A DNA stretch of 64,000 bases from Symbiodinium natans. Lineage: Eukaryota > Sar > Dinophyceae > Suessiales > Symbiodiniaceae. A program made the translations under genes and the position numbers. This document shows positions 21,801-32,326 of the stretch, in pieces. Position 1 is the stretch's first letter. Each line of letters starts with the position of its first letter. Location of the stretch: NCBI GenBank assembly GCA_905221605.1, contig CAJNDS010002745.1, positions 294,501 to 358,500 on the forward strand, given 5' to 3'. The notes beneath the pieces are model-generated. The model ran no database searches. It had not been told where the DNA came from and saw nothing but the letters and a program-made list of their open reading frames with translations.

Positions 21801-22689
21801 GGCAGCGGCCCGAGGCAAGGATTGCCACGGTGACCGCGGGGTTGAAGTGGGCACCAGAGACGTCGCCCAGCGCGTAGATCATGGAGGTGAGGCCGGCGGC
21901 GATGGAGAAGGCGGCGGCTTTGGAGCTGCCCAGGACGTTTAGGCCGACTGTCAGGACCAGCATGTAGGTGCCCAGGAACTCGCTCACCAGCTCCGTGACC
22001 TGGCTCTTCTCCCCGCCGAAGTCCTCGGGGCGCACCACCTTGAAGAGGGCGGCGGCCATGGCGGCACCCAGCAGCTCGAAGACGACGTAGGCGATGGACC
22101 AGCCGAAGCCGCGGCCAGCGCTGGACACGTCGATGCCCAGAGCCACCGCGGGGTTGAAACAGCCACCGGACACGGCGCCGGCGCCATAGGCACCTGCCAC
22201 CACGGTGAAGGCGATGGCCATGCCGTAGTACTGGTTCTTCTCCGCCACGTTCTTCTTGGCGGCAGCCACGTTCATGACCACGAAGGTCAGCATGAAGGTG
22301 TAGAGAAGCTCACAGAGGCCGGCGTGGTACCAGGAGAAGCCCTTGGCGGGCGCCAAGTTGAAGCTCTGCCCGAAGAGCAAGGAGTAGCAGACGGCGGCCG
22401 CGATGCCCGCGGCGGTCTGCACGCCCGCGTAGATTCCCACGGTCTTCCAGTCCAGGCCGGGACCACCCATGGCACGGGAGATGCCCAGGGTCACCGACAC
22501 GGCCGGGTTGAAGTTGGCGCCTGAGATGCCACCCAGCGAGTAGATGCACACCATCAGAACGAAGGCGATGGAAACGCCGGCCCACGTGGCCGAACCACCC
22601 AGCACGTTGCAGCCCACCGTGAAGATCAGCAGGAAGGTGCCCACGAACTCCGCCGTGCACTTGGCGGCCATCGTCGGCTCGGCGGTCAT
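18836..22689 (-). CDS. Double-length aquaporin (MIP), copy A
   Basis: Membrane channel of the major intrinsic protein family with two complete six-helix units in one chain. Exon 1 (22,689-21,485, 1,205 nt) holds the first unit with NPA at residues 61 and 179 and most of the second with NPA at 283 and 398; linker RPEDFGGEKSQVTELVSEF. The remaining exons, hidden in repeats, are 20,963-20,915 (FGIAAANILNGGFFFK), 19,634-19,563 (ALIYSALELVGAAAAAG then VFMVTHE, the last helix) and 18,877-18,836 (VETALTEKKEVDA-stop), giving 455 aa. All three introns are GC-AG with AG|G acceptors. Both second-position motifs are NPAV, lacking the usual selectivity-filter arginine of NPAR. The start is the ATG two bases after GGCAG; homology with copy B ends there, so it may be a trans-splice acceptor. 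Confidence 0.92.
19647..20083. repeat. TTTAGGG, TTTGGGG and CCCTAAA arrays in an aquaporin intron
   Basis: Between aquaporin A exons 2 and 3. TTTAGGG units (19,647-19,686) switch to about 13 TTTGGGG units (19,687-19,778) and back. An opposite-orientation CCCTAAA array occupies 20,020-20,083, so intron RNA could fold on itself. Confidence 0.9.
20323..20341. repeat. Poly-G run
   Basis: A run of 20 or so G bases inside the second intron of aquaporin A. Confidence 0.9.
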
Positions 22690-22783
22690 GGCTGCCTGGG
22701 TCGTATACTTTCTCTCTGCATCTGTCTGTCGAAAAAATGTAAACAATTATATACATATTAGTTGTAGAGCGAAAGAGTAAAGA

Positions 22784-22819
<36 letters not shown>

Positions 22820-24584
22820 TAGAGAGACAAAGAGACAAAGAGACAGAGAGACAGACAGAGAGACAGAGACAGAGACAGAGACAGAGACAGAGACAGAGAC
22901 AGAGACAGAGACAGAGACAGAGACAGAGACAGAGACAGAGACAGAGACAGACACAGACACAGACACAGACAGACAGAGACAGACAGAGACAGACAGAGAC
23001 AGACAGACAGACAGGCAGAGAGAGAGAGATAGACAGAGAGAGAGAGAGAGACAAAGAGAGAAAGAGATGACTGAAAGAGCCACAGAGCATGCACAGCCGC
23101 ATTTTTCAACAGGTGCCAGGCAAGGTCGAGACGTACGCACCCGCGCCCCGCACTCCCCCCCCCCCCTCCGACTCCAGCTCAGGTCCCGACAAGGCCGGGA
23201 GCTTCAATGAAACTGAAAGAGGCTCAGAGCTTTTGAGCTGGGTGGCTGCCACCCTAAACCCTAAACCCTAAACCCTAAACCCTAAACCCTAAACCCTAAA
23301 CCCAAACCGTAAACTCTAACCCCAAATCATCGAAACTCCATCGAGGAATGGCAACAAAAAGTCTGAGCTCTGTGGAAAGAACATGTCGACGAGGGTTCGG
23401 AAACAGCCGGGGATTCTGCCGTGAGCCTGAAATGGCACAACTATATTATACTAGCCATAGAAAAGACCATCTGTTTCGAGATTGCTTACTTTATATCGTC
23501 CTTCAGGAAAAATCTATTGCACTTCAAGGTCTCTCCCCACCCCTCACCCCACCCACCCCCACCCACCAAATGGCGAAAAGGGGGGGGGGGGTCCTAAAAC
23601 AAGCCCTTTGTTTGGGTTCCTATACTAAGACTATCTTAGTTATTTTTGTTTGAGGCTCAACCCTGAACCCAAACTCTTTTCGTCCTCCGATGCGCGTGCA
23701 GAGCTCTCTGGCAGTCAGTGTCCGCTGCCACAGCCCTGCGCGTGCCGCCCTGAGGCGGAGGGCGCGATCGCTACTAGGGGTCTCAACAGTTTAAAATAGG
23801 ACCTTGTAGGGTTCTTCCCGGAGGGGAGGTTCAAAAGGGGGGTATACAACCCAAGGTTCTCTCATAATACTCCCTACTACTCCCTAAGGCTCCCTAAGCT
23901 TCCTTAAGGTACCTGCCCCACAGTTCTGATGAAGGTGCTTCAAGGCTTTCCGGCATCGACAGGCTTTGCAGGTAGGAAGTTCTTCTTGGAATAGGGCCTA
24001 GGGTTTAGGGTTTAGGGATGCGGGGGGTGAGCGCTTAGGATTATGTTTATGCCTGAGCGCAATCTGCATTCGAAAAATGAACCCTCGGAAGGGCTGAACA
24101 TACAAGAGCGTTGTAGGTTTCTTCCTTACGATCAACACTAAGCTCCAAACTCTAATCCCTAAACCTCTCTTAACATGTGCATCCAAATGATTTAAACCCC
24201 GATTGTCCTTCGTGGGCAAGGCCAGTTTCTGTGGGCAAAGGCGAACGAAAACTGCAAAACATATTTTTCGTGGACAAAGGTGAAACCTTCGTGGGGAAAA
24301 GCGAGTTCTTCGTTGGCAACGTGGAAAAATGGCACAGTGGAAAAACTCAAAATTGGCACAGTGGAAAAACTCGCACCCTAAACCCCTGAACCCTGAACCC
24401 TGAACCCTGAACCCTGAACCCCGAAAACCCTGAACCCTGAACCCTGAACCATAAACCCTAAAACCTAAACGCTGAACCCTAAACCCTAAACCCTAAACCC
24501 TAAACCCTAAACCCTAAACCCTACACCCTAAACCCTAAACCATATGCGAAACAACTGCCGCAGTTAGTCATGTGCCCAGGCCTC
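22690..24584. repeat. (CAGAGA)n microsatellite and repeats upstream of aquaporin A
   Basis: 22,783-23,060 is almost pure AGAGAC/AGAC purine repeat, 90-370 bases upstream of the copy A start codon on the sense side. A CCCTAAA array follows at 23,251-23,300. At 23,806-23,905 is one copy of a family rich in CTCCCTAAGG, related in inverse to 28,225-28,380. CCCTGAA/CCCTAAA arrays fill 24,385-24,540. The ORFs here are low-complexity. Confidence 0.8.
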
Positions 24585-26956
24585 TCATGCCTCGTCTTTC
24601 TCGGCCTTGCCAGCCAGGGGCTCCATCTCCACCTGCAGAGCTTCGGGGTTGACTTAGGGTTTAGGGTTCAGGGTTCAGGGTTTAGGGTTTAGGGTTTAGG
24701 GGTTTGGGGTTCAGGGTTTTCCTAGGTAGGATAAGGGGGACCCTTAAAAGGGAACCCCTTCTTAACCCTCTTCTGGCTCCCTTAAACAGGGACCTTATTC
24801 AGAGGGTCTGTATCCCCAAGGGTCCCCCCAATCCTATCCCCTAGGTTTAGGGTTTAGGGTTTAGGGTTTAGGGTTTAGGGTTTGGGGTCTCTGACTTTCG
24901 ATTGTGTCCTGGCCAGGAAAGGGTTGTCAAAGGGCTCAGTAGTTGCTGCACAAACTCAACGTATGAAAGGGGTTTAGGGTTTAGGGTTTAGGGTTGCGCT
25001 GCCCTGCCTCGTGTGTCACCTTGAAGACGCCAGCAGCCGCCGTTGCGCCAGCGAGCTCCAGGAGGGTGTACAGAAGAGCCTCTAAACCCTAAACCCTAAA
25101 CCCTAAACCCTGAACCCTAAACCCTAAACCCTAAACCCTAAACCCTAAACCCTAAACCCTATAAACACTAAACCCAAGAACCCTGAAAACCCTAGGATAA
25201 ACCCTAAACCACACCGCAAACCCTAAACCCTAAACCCTAAACCCTAAGCCCTAAGCCCTAAACCCTAAACCCTAAACCACAGGTGTTTGAGGCCCGGGGT
25301 TTGGTGCAAGCACACGCAACACTCTAAGACGACCTGGTAGAAGCGTCCGCCGTTCAACACGTGGGAGGTGGCAATGCCGAACCTCAGCTCTTGCAAGCCC
25401 TACCCCTAAGGTTTGCGGTTTGGGGTTTAGGGTTAGGGGTTAAGGGTGTAGGGTTTAGGGTTAAATAGGGTTAATGCTTAGGCCTTAAAGTACTTCCTAT
25501 AAAAGGACTTTGGGGTGCAGGTATATTATTCACGAGGTACCTGGACCCTTATAGGGTACAGGGAGGGGCCCCCCAAGTTACAAGTAGAGGGTTCTAAGAA
25601 CCCAAATGCGGGGCTACGTCTTTGACATTCTAGATCTAATTTAGGCCTCCGACGCCACCGTACGATGCTTAATGACAGTACTTACAGCTTTGTAACCCCC
25701 AACACAGGGCCGCACATAAACCTACATACACTGAAGGATGGACCAAGGGGCGACACGGCGGGGTTGAGGGATCCGCCGGAGATGCCGCCGATGGCGAAGC
25801 CGCCGACGGTGACGCAGGAGCCGATGGCGAGGCCGAAGAGGTGGGAGGCCTTGGTGCGGTCGGACACGGCCACGCAGAGCACCACGAAGCAGAGCACGAA
25901 GGTGTAGACGATCTCCGCCACGGACACGCCTGCCCAGGTGCTCGAGCCGACGGGTCCAAGGCCGAAGGTGGCGCCCTGGTAGATGAAGGCGTAGGTCAGC
26001 GCCGCCGCGATGCCGCCCGCGACCTGCACGCCCGTGTAGGTGCCGGCCTTGGCGGGTGTGAGCTCAGGGCAGCGGCCCGAGGCAAGGATGGCCACGGTGA
26101 CCGCGGGGTTGAAGTGGGCACCAGAGACGTCGCCCAGCGCGTAGATCATGGAGGTGAGGCCGGCGGCGATGGAGAAGGCGGCGGCTTTGGAGCTGCCAAG
26201 GACGTTGAGGCCGACGGTCAGGACCAGCATGTAGGTGCCCAGGAACTCGCTCACCAGCTCGGTGACCTGGCTCTTCTCCCCGCCGAAGTCCTCGGGGCGC
26301 ACCACCTTGAAGAGGGCGGCGGCCATGGCGGCACCCAGCAGCTCGAAGACGACGTAGGCGATGGACCAGCCGAAGCCGCGGCCAGCGCTGGACACGTCGA
26401 TGCCCAGAGCCACCGCGGGGTTGAAACAGCCACCGGACACGGCGCCGGCGCCATAGGCACCTGCCACCACGGTGAAGGCGATGGCCATGCCGTAGTACTG
26501 GTTCTTCTCCGCCACGTTCTTCTTGGCGGCAGCCACGTTCATGACCACGAAGGTCAGCATGAAGGTGTAGAGAAGCTCACAGAGGCCGGCGTGGTACCAG
26601 GAGAAGCCCTTGGCGGGCGCCAAGTTGAAGCTCTGCCCGAAGAGCAAGGAGTAGCAGACGGCGGCCGCGATGCCAGCGGCGGTCTGCACGCCCGCGTAGA
26701 TTCCCACGGTCTTCCAGTCCAGGCCGGGACCACCCATGGCACGGGAGATGCCCAGGGTCACCGACACGGCCGGGTTGAAGTTGGCGCCCGAGATGCCACC
26801 CAGTGAATAGATGCACACCATCAGCACGAAGGCGATGGAGACGCCGGCCCAGGTGGCCGAACCGCCCAGCACGTTGCAGCCCACAGTGAAGATCAGCAGA
26901 AAGGTGCCCACGAACTCCGCCGTGCACTTGGCGGCCATCGTCGGCTCGGCGGTCAT
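24585..26956 (-). CDS. Double-length aquaporin (MIP), copy B
   Basis: Paralogue of the gene at 18.8-22.7 kb with the same exon sizes and phases. Exon 1 is 26,956-25,752 (1,205 nt; protein differs from copy A by one residue that I can see, GTYTG versus GTYAG). Exon 2 is 25,382-25,334 (FGIATSHVLNGGRFYQ; donor GT), exon 3 is 25,079-25,008 (ALLYTLLELAGATAAAG then VFKVTHE; donor GC) and exon 4 is 24,632-24,585 (VEMEPLAGKAEKDEA-stop). The result is 457 aa with four NPA motifs. Exons 2-4 differ much more from copy A than exon 1 does. The start ATG follows GTCAG|CC, the same arrangement as copy A. Likely role: water or small-solute channel; the substrate cannot be predicted because the filter arginines are replaced by valine. 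Confidence 0.92.
24721..24845. mobile_element. Inverted-repeat element in an aquaporin B intron
   Basis: Ends CCTAGGTAGGATAAGGGGG and (inverse) CCCCAATCCTATCCCCTAGG, 125 bp, with inner GGACCCTT/AAGGGTCC continuing the match. It is non-coding, inserted within heptamer repeat between exons 3 and 4. Confidence 0.65.
25082..25290. repeat. CCCTAAA arrays abutting an exon acceptor
   Basis: CCCTAAA units run from 25,083 directly beside exon 3 of aquaporin B. On the sense strand this reads TTTAGGG up to the acceptor TTTAGAG|GCT, so the repeat makes the splice acceptor. Confidence 0.9.
25463..25553. mobile_element. Family-1 inverted-repeat element
   Basis: The core GGCCTTAAAGTACTTCCTAT and the right end GGTACCTGGACCCTT match the family; the left end is partly lost. 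It lies in intron 1 of aquaporin B. Confidence 0.6.
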
Positions 26957-28537
26957 GGCTGACCTATATCGGCATGAGAACAACTTGCTCGTGTTTCTCA
27001 AGTTGCCCGAGAGAAAGCCATTGTAATTAGACAAGAAGGTCTACATTCGGATTGGCCAGTTGAACAACGGGGCTTGTTTAGAAATTGAAGGCTCAGGGGC
27101 TCGGAGGAAGATACCTAAGAAAACCCAAACCACCCTGAACACTGAAACCTTATAAACCCTAAACCCTGAACTCTACACCCTACACCCTAAACTGTCTGAG
27201 GCCTCGACGTCTGAGTCTGTCTTCAATGAGGGCGCGAGAGGCCCACGGAGGTTGGCTGAGTGCAGCTCGAGGCTCAAAGCCGCGATGGGCATCGTTTTGT
27301 CGGGGCTTAGGGTTTAGGGTTTAGGGTTTAGGGTTTAGGGCTTAGGGCTTAGGGCACTTTGCCTGGGACCATCTTTACCTACAGCTCTGTGGGCTATACC
27401 TGCTTATTTATAGGGTATTAACTCCCAGAGTGTAGGTAAATAGAGTCCCAGGAAAGGCTTGGTGAGAGCTTAGGGTTTCTAGGGTTGAGGGTCTAGCGCT
27501 TAGGGTTCGGGGTTTGGAGTGTGGACCTATAGTATATACTTGGGCCCTAAAGCTACTATACAGGAAACCCTTTAAGGCCCAAGTGCATACTATTCTTAGG
27601 GCACATGGATCCTTAGGGAAATACCCCCACCAAGGTTCACGTTGGCCCTTCTTAAGGAGTACTTGGGGGGTCCAGGAGGACTTCTAAGATCTCGAAGGCT
27701 TAGGGATTTAGGATTTAGGGTTTGTTTCACAATGTTGTTCCCACACTCATGGTGTGGCGCAGATTGACGCAGTGAAGTACGTGAGCCCTTGAAGGAAGCG
27801 GGGTCGTAGGGGGGTATTTGGGGGGTCGTAGGGCAGGGGGTAGTACGGGGTCGTCAGGGGTAGTACGGGAACCCTCAACCCTAAACGCTAAACCATAAAC
27901 CCTAAACCTTTAACACACCACAATCTGGCTGGCTGGACCTGTGACAGCGTCTCCTCCGAAAGGCCAGGCTTTGTGCTGAGGCACTTCCTCGCGAAGGGGG
28001 ATGTGGGGATTCCGATAATGGGGGATGCCCTTTTTGGGGGTCCCCTTTTTGTAGGGATTCTATTCTATTTGGGGTACAAAAGATGTACCCCTATTTTGCG
28101 AAATGCCCATAATATGTGTGTGTTTAAGGCTTTGGCGGGTTTCGGGGTTAAGGTTTAGGCTTTGCCCAGACCTCATGGGATGATCCAAAAACTCGAGCTC
28201 CCAAATAGTACTTGTCAGGTTCTTAAGGGAGGGGGGTTCAGGGGGGGTAGGGAACCTTAGGGAACCTTAGGGAACCTTAGGGAACCTTAGGGAACCTTAG
28301 GGAAGTTTAGGGAATTTTAGGGAACCTTCGGGAGCCTTAGGGAGTAGTAGGGAGTATTTGTGAACCTTAGGTTACATACCCACCCTGAACCCTAAACCCC
28401 TAAACCCTAACCCTAAACCCGAAACCCTAAACCCAAACCCAAAACCCAAAACCCTAAACCTAAACCCGAAACCCTAAACCCACACCCTAAACCCGAAACC
28501 CTAAACCCAAAACCCTAAACCCTATAAACCCTAAAAC
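26957..28537. repeat. Repeats between aquaporin B and the next gene
   Basis: Contains an inverted-repeat element at 27,362-27,452 (CCTGGGACCATCTTTACCTA against TAGGTAAATAGAGTCCCAGG), a family-1 element at 27,522-27,613, the decamer array (GGAACCTTAG)n at 28,254-28,330 and decayed CCCTAAA at 28,380-28,530. The plus ORF at 27,973-28,158 is probably spurious. Confidence 0.7.
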
Positions 28538-31065
28538 CTAAGCCTCCCAGGGGTCTGGGTAGGGCCTGCGCAAGATGCCCTCGACCTGCTGCTTGACCCA
28601 TGAAGTTTGAAGGGTGACTCAGGCGTTTGCATAGGACGAAAAGGTAGGGTTTAGGGCTTAGGGCTTAGGGTTTAGGGTTTAGGGGTTTGCATAGGCAAAA
28701 TAGCCCTTAAGAGGTTGGATTTTTAAGGGAACCCGCCGCTGCTTTTCCTTGCGCTTTCTATTCTCAGAGAACTCAACCCAGACTACCCCCCAATGGAAGC
28801 CACCGACTCGATTTCAAGATGTCTTGGCTCGGGTACGAATTTAGAATCCGCACCGAAATCGTTGCTGAGCAAATTTGAGTCTTCCTGGCTGGTTGTGCAA
28901 CCCGCCAAAAACCCCCCCCCCCCCCCCGTAACCCTCAGTCTAAACCCCACGTCCCAGAACTCGCAGCCACGTGTCTGCAGATTCCCCGGAAGCCGCTCCA
29001 GCACATGGTCGCAACCTGGAGACGAAGAACAGCACAAAGGGGTTTAGGGTTTTAGGGGTTTCGGGCTTAGGATTTTAGGGTTTAGGGTTTTAGGAATTGG
29101 GTCTTGGGTGTTGGGTACTCCCTGAAGAGTCCTTGAACCCTGTCAGGGCTGAAGTACTAGCCCGGTGCCCTAGAGCTCGTAATTGAAAGTCCTGGCAGCA
29201 GAAACCAAAAGCCCTAAACTAAAGCCCATCTCAGAATCCTTAGAGCCTTGCCTGAAGACCTCAAAACCTACTCTCTGTGCAGGTTATTGTCATATAGATC
29301 TCTTATATAAAGGATTCAGAAGCGACCTAGTAAACAACACCGATGTGGGAGTTTACCAAATTTTCGTAAACTCCCACATCGTTGTTGTTTTAGTGAAAAT
29401 CAGGGTACCAGGTTACCCCGAATACACCCCAAAATACTCTAATCCTTATTCTAGGAACCCCAAAAAGGGTAACCCCCCCCCCCCCCTATTTTGGGAAACC
29501 CCCATGTGCGTTCTTGAGGTATCGGGCACTGAGCTCCAGACAGAGGCTGCCAGAGTGCCCGTCCAGCACGACGAACCTCGGTTGTATAGGGTTCCTGGGG
29601 TTGATGTGGGGCTTTATAGGGTTTATGGGGTTTATAGGGTTTCTAGGGTTATAGGGTTGAAGCTGAGGGTGGGTTTGGGGGCTCCCCACCTGGAAGGTGA
29701 AACTTGCCGGGGCTACGGGGCTCTTCAGGATCTGGCCACTAGGTTAGGGGTTGTCCTATCATGAGAATTTTGGTGCTGCGCACCTGTAAAAGCAATTCCC
29801 GGTTGAAACAACCAGACCACGGTATGCTTGGAGGTTCATGGGTACTTATCACCCCAGTGATAAGTCTACTTATTACCTGTTTGGGGGACTTCGGGGGCTT
29901 ATTTGTACAGTTGATTTTGGTTTTTTGTGCCCTGAACCAACCCTAAACCCTAAACCCTAAACCCTAAACCCTAAACCCTAAACCCTAAACCCTAAACCTC
30001 CAAGGAGGGTTTTCTGCTGGCCTAGGGGTCAAGAGCACCCTCAGGGCTTTCCGACTGTTCGGGCAGGGATCACATAAGCGGCCCTAAGGTCGGTGTACTT
30101 CGTCCCGGTGCACAAGGGTTTAGGGTTTAGGGTTTAGGGTTTAGGGTTTAGGGTTTGGGGTTTAGGGTTTAGGGTTTGACGTGCCTCATGTGCTTGGTCG
30201 TGATCGGTTGCAGCTCCATGCCCATCTTCGAGGCCTCCTGGCAGATCTCCTGGTTGTCATCCACCAAGATCTCCAGTCTTTTGCACCCCTAAACCCTAAA
30301 CCCTAAACCCTAAACCCTAAACCCTAAACCCTAAACCCTAAACCCTAAACCCTAAACCCTAAACCCTAAACCCTAAACCCTAAACCCTAAACCCTAAACC
30401 CTAAACCCTGAACCCTGAACCCTAAACCCTAAACCCTAAACCCAAACCCTAAACCCTAAACCCTAACCCACATGAGTCAGGGCTCCAAGGGCTCCCATTA
30501 GGCTGGACAGAATTCGGGAACCTGCTTAGAAGCTCTTTTCACTTAGAAAGTCTACTTAGTATCCCCTTGAAACCCTCTTCGCACCCCATAACTCACCTTG
30601 CTAACCCTACTTGCTAAGTCAAAAGGGCTTCCAAGTATGCTATATGTTGATATGAGTGTGAACCCTAAACCCTAAACCCCAAACCCCAAACCCTAAACCC
30701 TAAACCCTAAGCCCTGAACCTTCGTTCCCAAAGCCGACTGAAGGTTCTAGGGATTCTAGGGTAGATCTTAAGGGCCTACCCTGGGTGCCATTATAGTTAG
30801 CCCTAGACCATAAACTCAACCCTAAACCCTATGAAAGGGAATAAGGGCCTACTGTGGGTACAGAGAGCATACAGTCTGCTCCACTCGTAATCTCTGGCAA
30901 GCTTCCAGGTCAAGCTTCACGCACCCTAAACCCTAGAACCTTAAACCCCTAAACCCTAAACCCTAAACCGTGGACCCCCAAACCCTCAAGGCCCCCCCAA
31001 GCTCTTGGCCCTGAGATCTTGGTGCCCTCTGGAGACTCCAGGTCCAGGTCCAGCATGTACCTGTG
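28538..31065 (-). CDS. Unrecognised multi-exon gene
   Basis: Minus-strand exon islands: 31,065 to about 31,013 (HRYMLDLDLESPEGTKIS), 30,921 to about 30,880 (LDLEACQRLRVEQT, donor GTATGC), 30,277-30,181 (LEILVDDNQEICQEASKMGM then ELQPITTKHMRH, donor GTCAAA) and a terminal exon 28,617-28,538 (TLQTSWVKQQVEGILRRPYP then DPWEA-stop). The island 30,010-30,100 (GRLCDPCPNSRKALRVLLT) may also belong. An ATG-led island at 31,368-31,300 (MPRAGASDGSGSSRNFSWTF) might be the start. The third exon is the strongest: acidic/helical with no stop. No family recognised, and the joins are inferred. Confidence 0.42.
28765..29060. other. Unique stretch, open on both strands
   Basis: 84-codon ORFs on both strands overlap here around a poly-C run (28,914-28,927). 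The plus reading SHVSADSPEAAPAHGRNLET is protein-like, but so is a minus reading, so I do not call a gene. Confidence 0.3.
29333..29389. repeat. Near-perfect hairpin
   Basis: Arms CGATGTGGGAGTTTAC and its exact reverse complement, separated by nine bases; with AACAAC/GTTGTT extensions the arms reach 24 bases with one mismatch. No T tract follows, so it is not a bacterial-type terminator; a deleted inverted-repeat transposon is likely. Confidence 0.85.
29939..30470. repeat. Telomere-like arrays around exons
   Basis: CCCTAAA 29,939-29,997, TTTAGGG 30,116-30,178 and a long CCCTAAA array 30,288-30,470 (about 26 units) alternate with the exon islands of the minus-strand gene. Confidence 0.9.
30526..30635. 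mobile_element. Inverted-repeat element, GAAGCCCTTTTGACTTAG family
   Basis: Left TAGAAGCTCTTTTCACTTAG and right CTAAGTCAAAAGGGCTTCCA are inverted. Related copies lie at 55,619-55,774 and, with partial ends, 56,770-56,865. Confidence 0.6.
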
Positions 31066-31081
31066 CTTCAGGATGTGAGGG

Positions 31082-31175
31082 GTGGGGTTTAGGGTTTAGG
31101 GTTTAGGGTTTAGGGTTTAGGGTTTAGGGTTTAGGGTTTAGGGTTTAGGGTTTAGGGTTTAGGGTTTAGGGTTTT
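31082..31175 (+). repeat. TTTAGGG array
   Basis: About thirteen perfect units just beyond the first mapped exon of the 28.5-31.1 kb gene. Confidence 0.9.
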
Positions 31176-31483
31176 GGGTTTTAGGGCTTAGGGCTGAGGG
31201 CTTCGGGCTGAGGGGTGGGGTTTAGGGCTTCGGGTCTACCATAGCGACTTATTCGAGACCCAAGAGTAATCTAGGAATACCAAAGGGAACCCCAAGAAAA
31301 GGGGGAATGAAGGTCCAACTGAAGTTTCTTGAGCTGCCGGAACCATCAGATGCGCCGGCCCGAGGCATTCAGGGAGTTCGGAGGGTTTAGGGTTTAGGGT
31401 TTAGGGTTTAGGCTTTGACCCTAATTAAAGCCTGAACACTAAACCCTCAACTACCCTCAGCCCTAAAAGCCCTGAATCCTGAC

Positions 31484-31590
31484 CTGATGCAGATGCTGAC
31501 CTTTTCCGTCCTTACCGCACGGGGCTATGCTGTTGAGAACTCATCCCATGAAGGCAGTGGTCACGCCACAGCCTCCCAACCAATCTGACT
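31484..31590 (+). CDS. Exon-like island
   Basis: The plus strand reads MQMLTFSVLTARGYAVENSS then HEGSGHATASQPI-stop in a unique island. No family; the other strand is also partly open. Confidence 0.25.
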
Positions 31591-31915
31591 TCCCTAGAGG
31601 GTCCGGTTGTAATGCTAGTATGGATACAGGGTTTGGGTTTATAGGGTTTATAGGGTTTTGGGTTTTGGGGTTTTAAGGTTTGGGGCTGAGGGCCTTCTGT
31701 AGAATGTCTTTTGGATATTCTTCCCACAAATGGAATTTGGGTCATGACTATTCGGCGTGTCCCCTAGCAGCAGCAACATCTAAGGGGGGCCTCTCTGTAG
31801 TTCGTAATGAGAATGAGATTCGGAAATTCGGGACCTTATCCCCCCTACCTGAGCCCTTTAACTGGTTCCTTTTGGGGGCCCTCGGTGCTATGCATATAGG
31901 CTCACTGTAACTGCG

Positions 31916-32149
31916 TAATCCCTTCCCCCTAATACTAAAACCCCCCCTAATTTTAAATATTATTTTCCCCGGACCCCCCCGGCAGCCAGCCCAATACTAA
32001 ACCTGTTTGAGAATTAGGGGGGGGGGGGGGTTGAGGGCCTTCGCCCTTGAGTTCTTGAGTTGAGCCATTATTAGGTTTCGGAATTCAGGTTTTAGGATTT
32101 AGACCCCCCCTAATTTTAAATATTTTTCGGGCCCAGACGAATTTCAGAA

Positions 32150-32180
<31 letters not shown>

Positions 32181-32205
32181 TTTTAGTATTAGGGGGAAGG
32201 GATTA
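31916..32205. mobile_element. 290-bp element with about 31-bp perfect terminal inverted repeats
   Basis: The ends TAATCCCTTCCCCCTAATAC and its exact inverse match for about 31 bases before running into poly-C/poly-G. Inside is a second nested pair (CCCCCCCTAATTTTAAATAT against AATTAGGGGGGG). No ORF. This is a non-autonomous DNA transposon type with exceptionally well-preserved ends. Confidence 0.8.
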
Positions 32206-32227
32206 TGGGGCGTAGGGTTTAGGGTTT

Positions 32228-32326
32228 ATGGTTGTGAACAGAAAGGGTCGACCCAACGCCACGTCCGAACTAGACGCAGCGATCAGTGCATCGACTAGGG
32301 CGCTGCTTTGTCGCCCTCCAAAATCC
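32228..32326 (-). CDS. Exon-like island
   Basis: After TTTTGGAG|GG the minus strand reads RQSSALVDALIAASSSDVAL then GRPFLFTT, hydrophobic and helix-like with no stop. CCCTAAA arrays lie at 32,336-32,388 and 32,522-32,622. No family recognised. Confidence 0.35.

Noticed and set aside
22287-23140. Minus and plus ORFs overlapping the first aquaporin and the (CAGAGA)n tract
   Set aside because: The 276-codon ORF is the microsatellite (SVSVSVSV) fused to a wrong frame of the aquaporin; others are shadow frames of the real exon.
25841-26806. 321-codon plus-strand ORF opposite the second aquaporin
   Set aside because: High third-position GC of the real minus-strand gene keeps the complementary frame open; the peptide (HVDAQSHRGVETATG) has no family features and mirrors the NPA gene.
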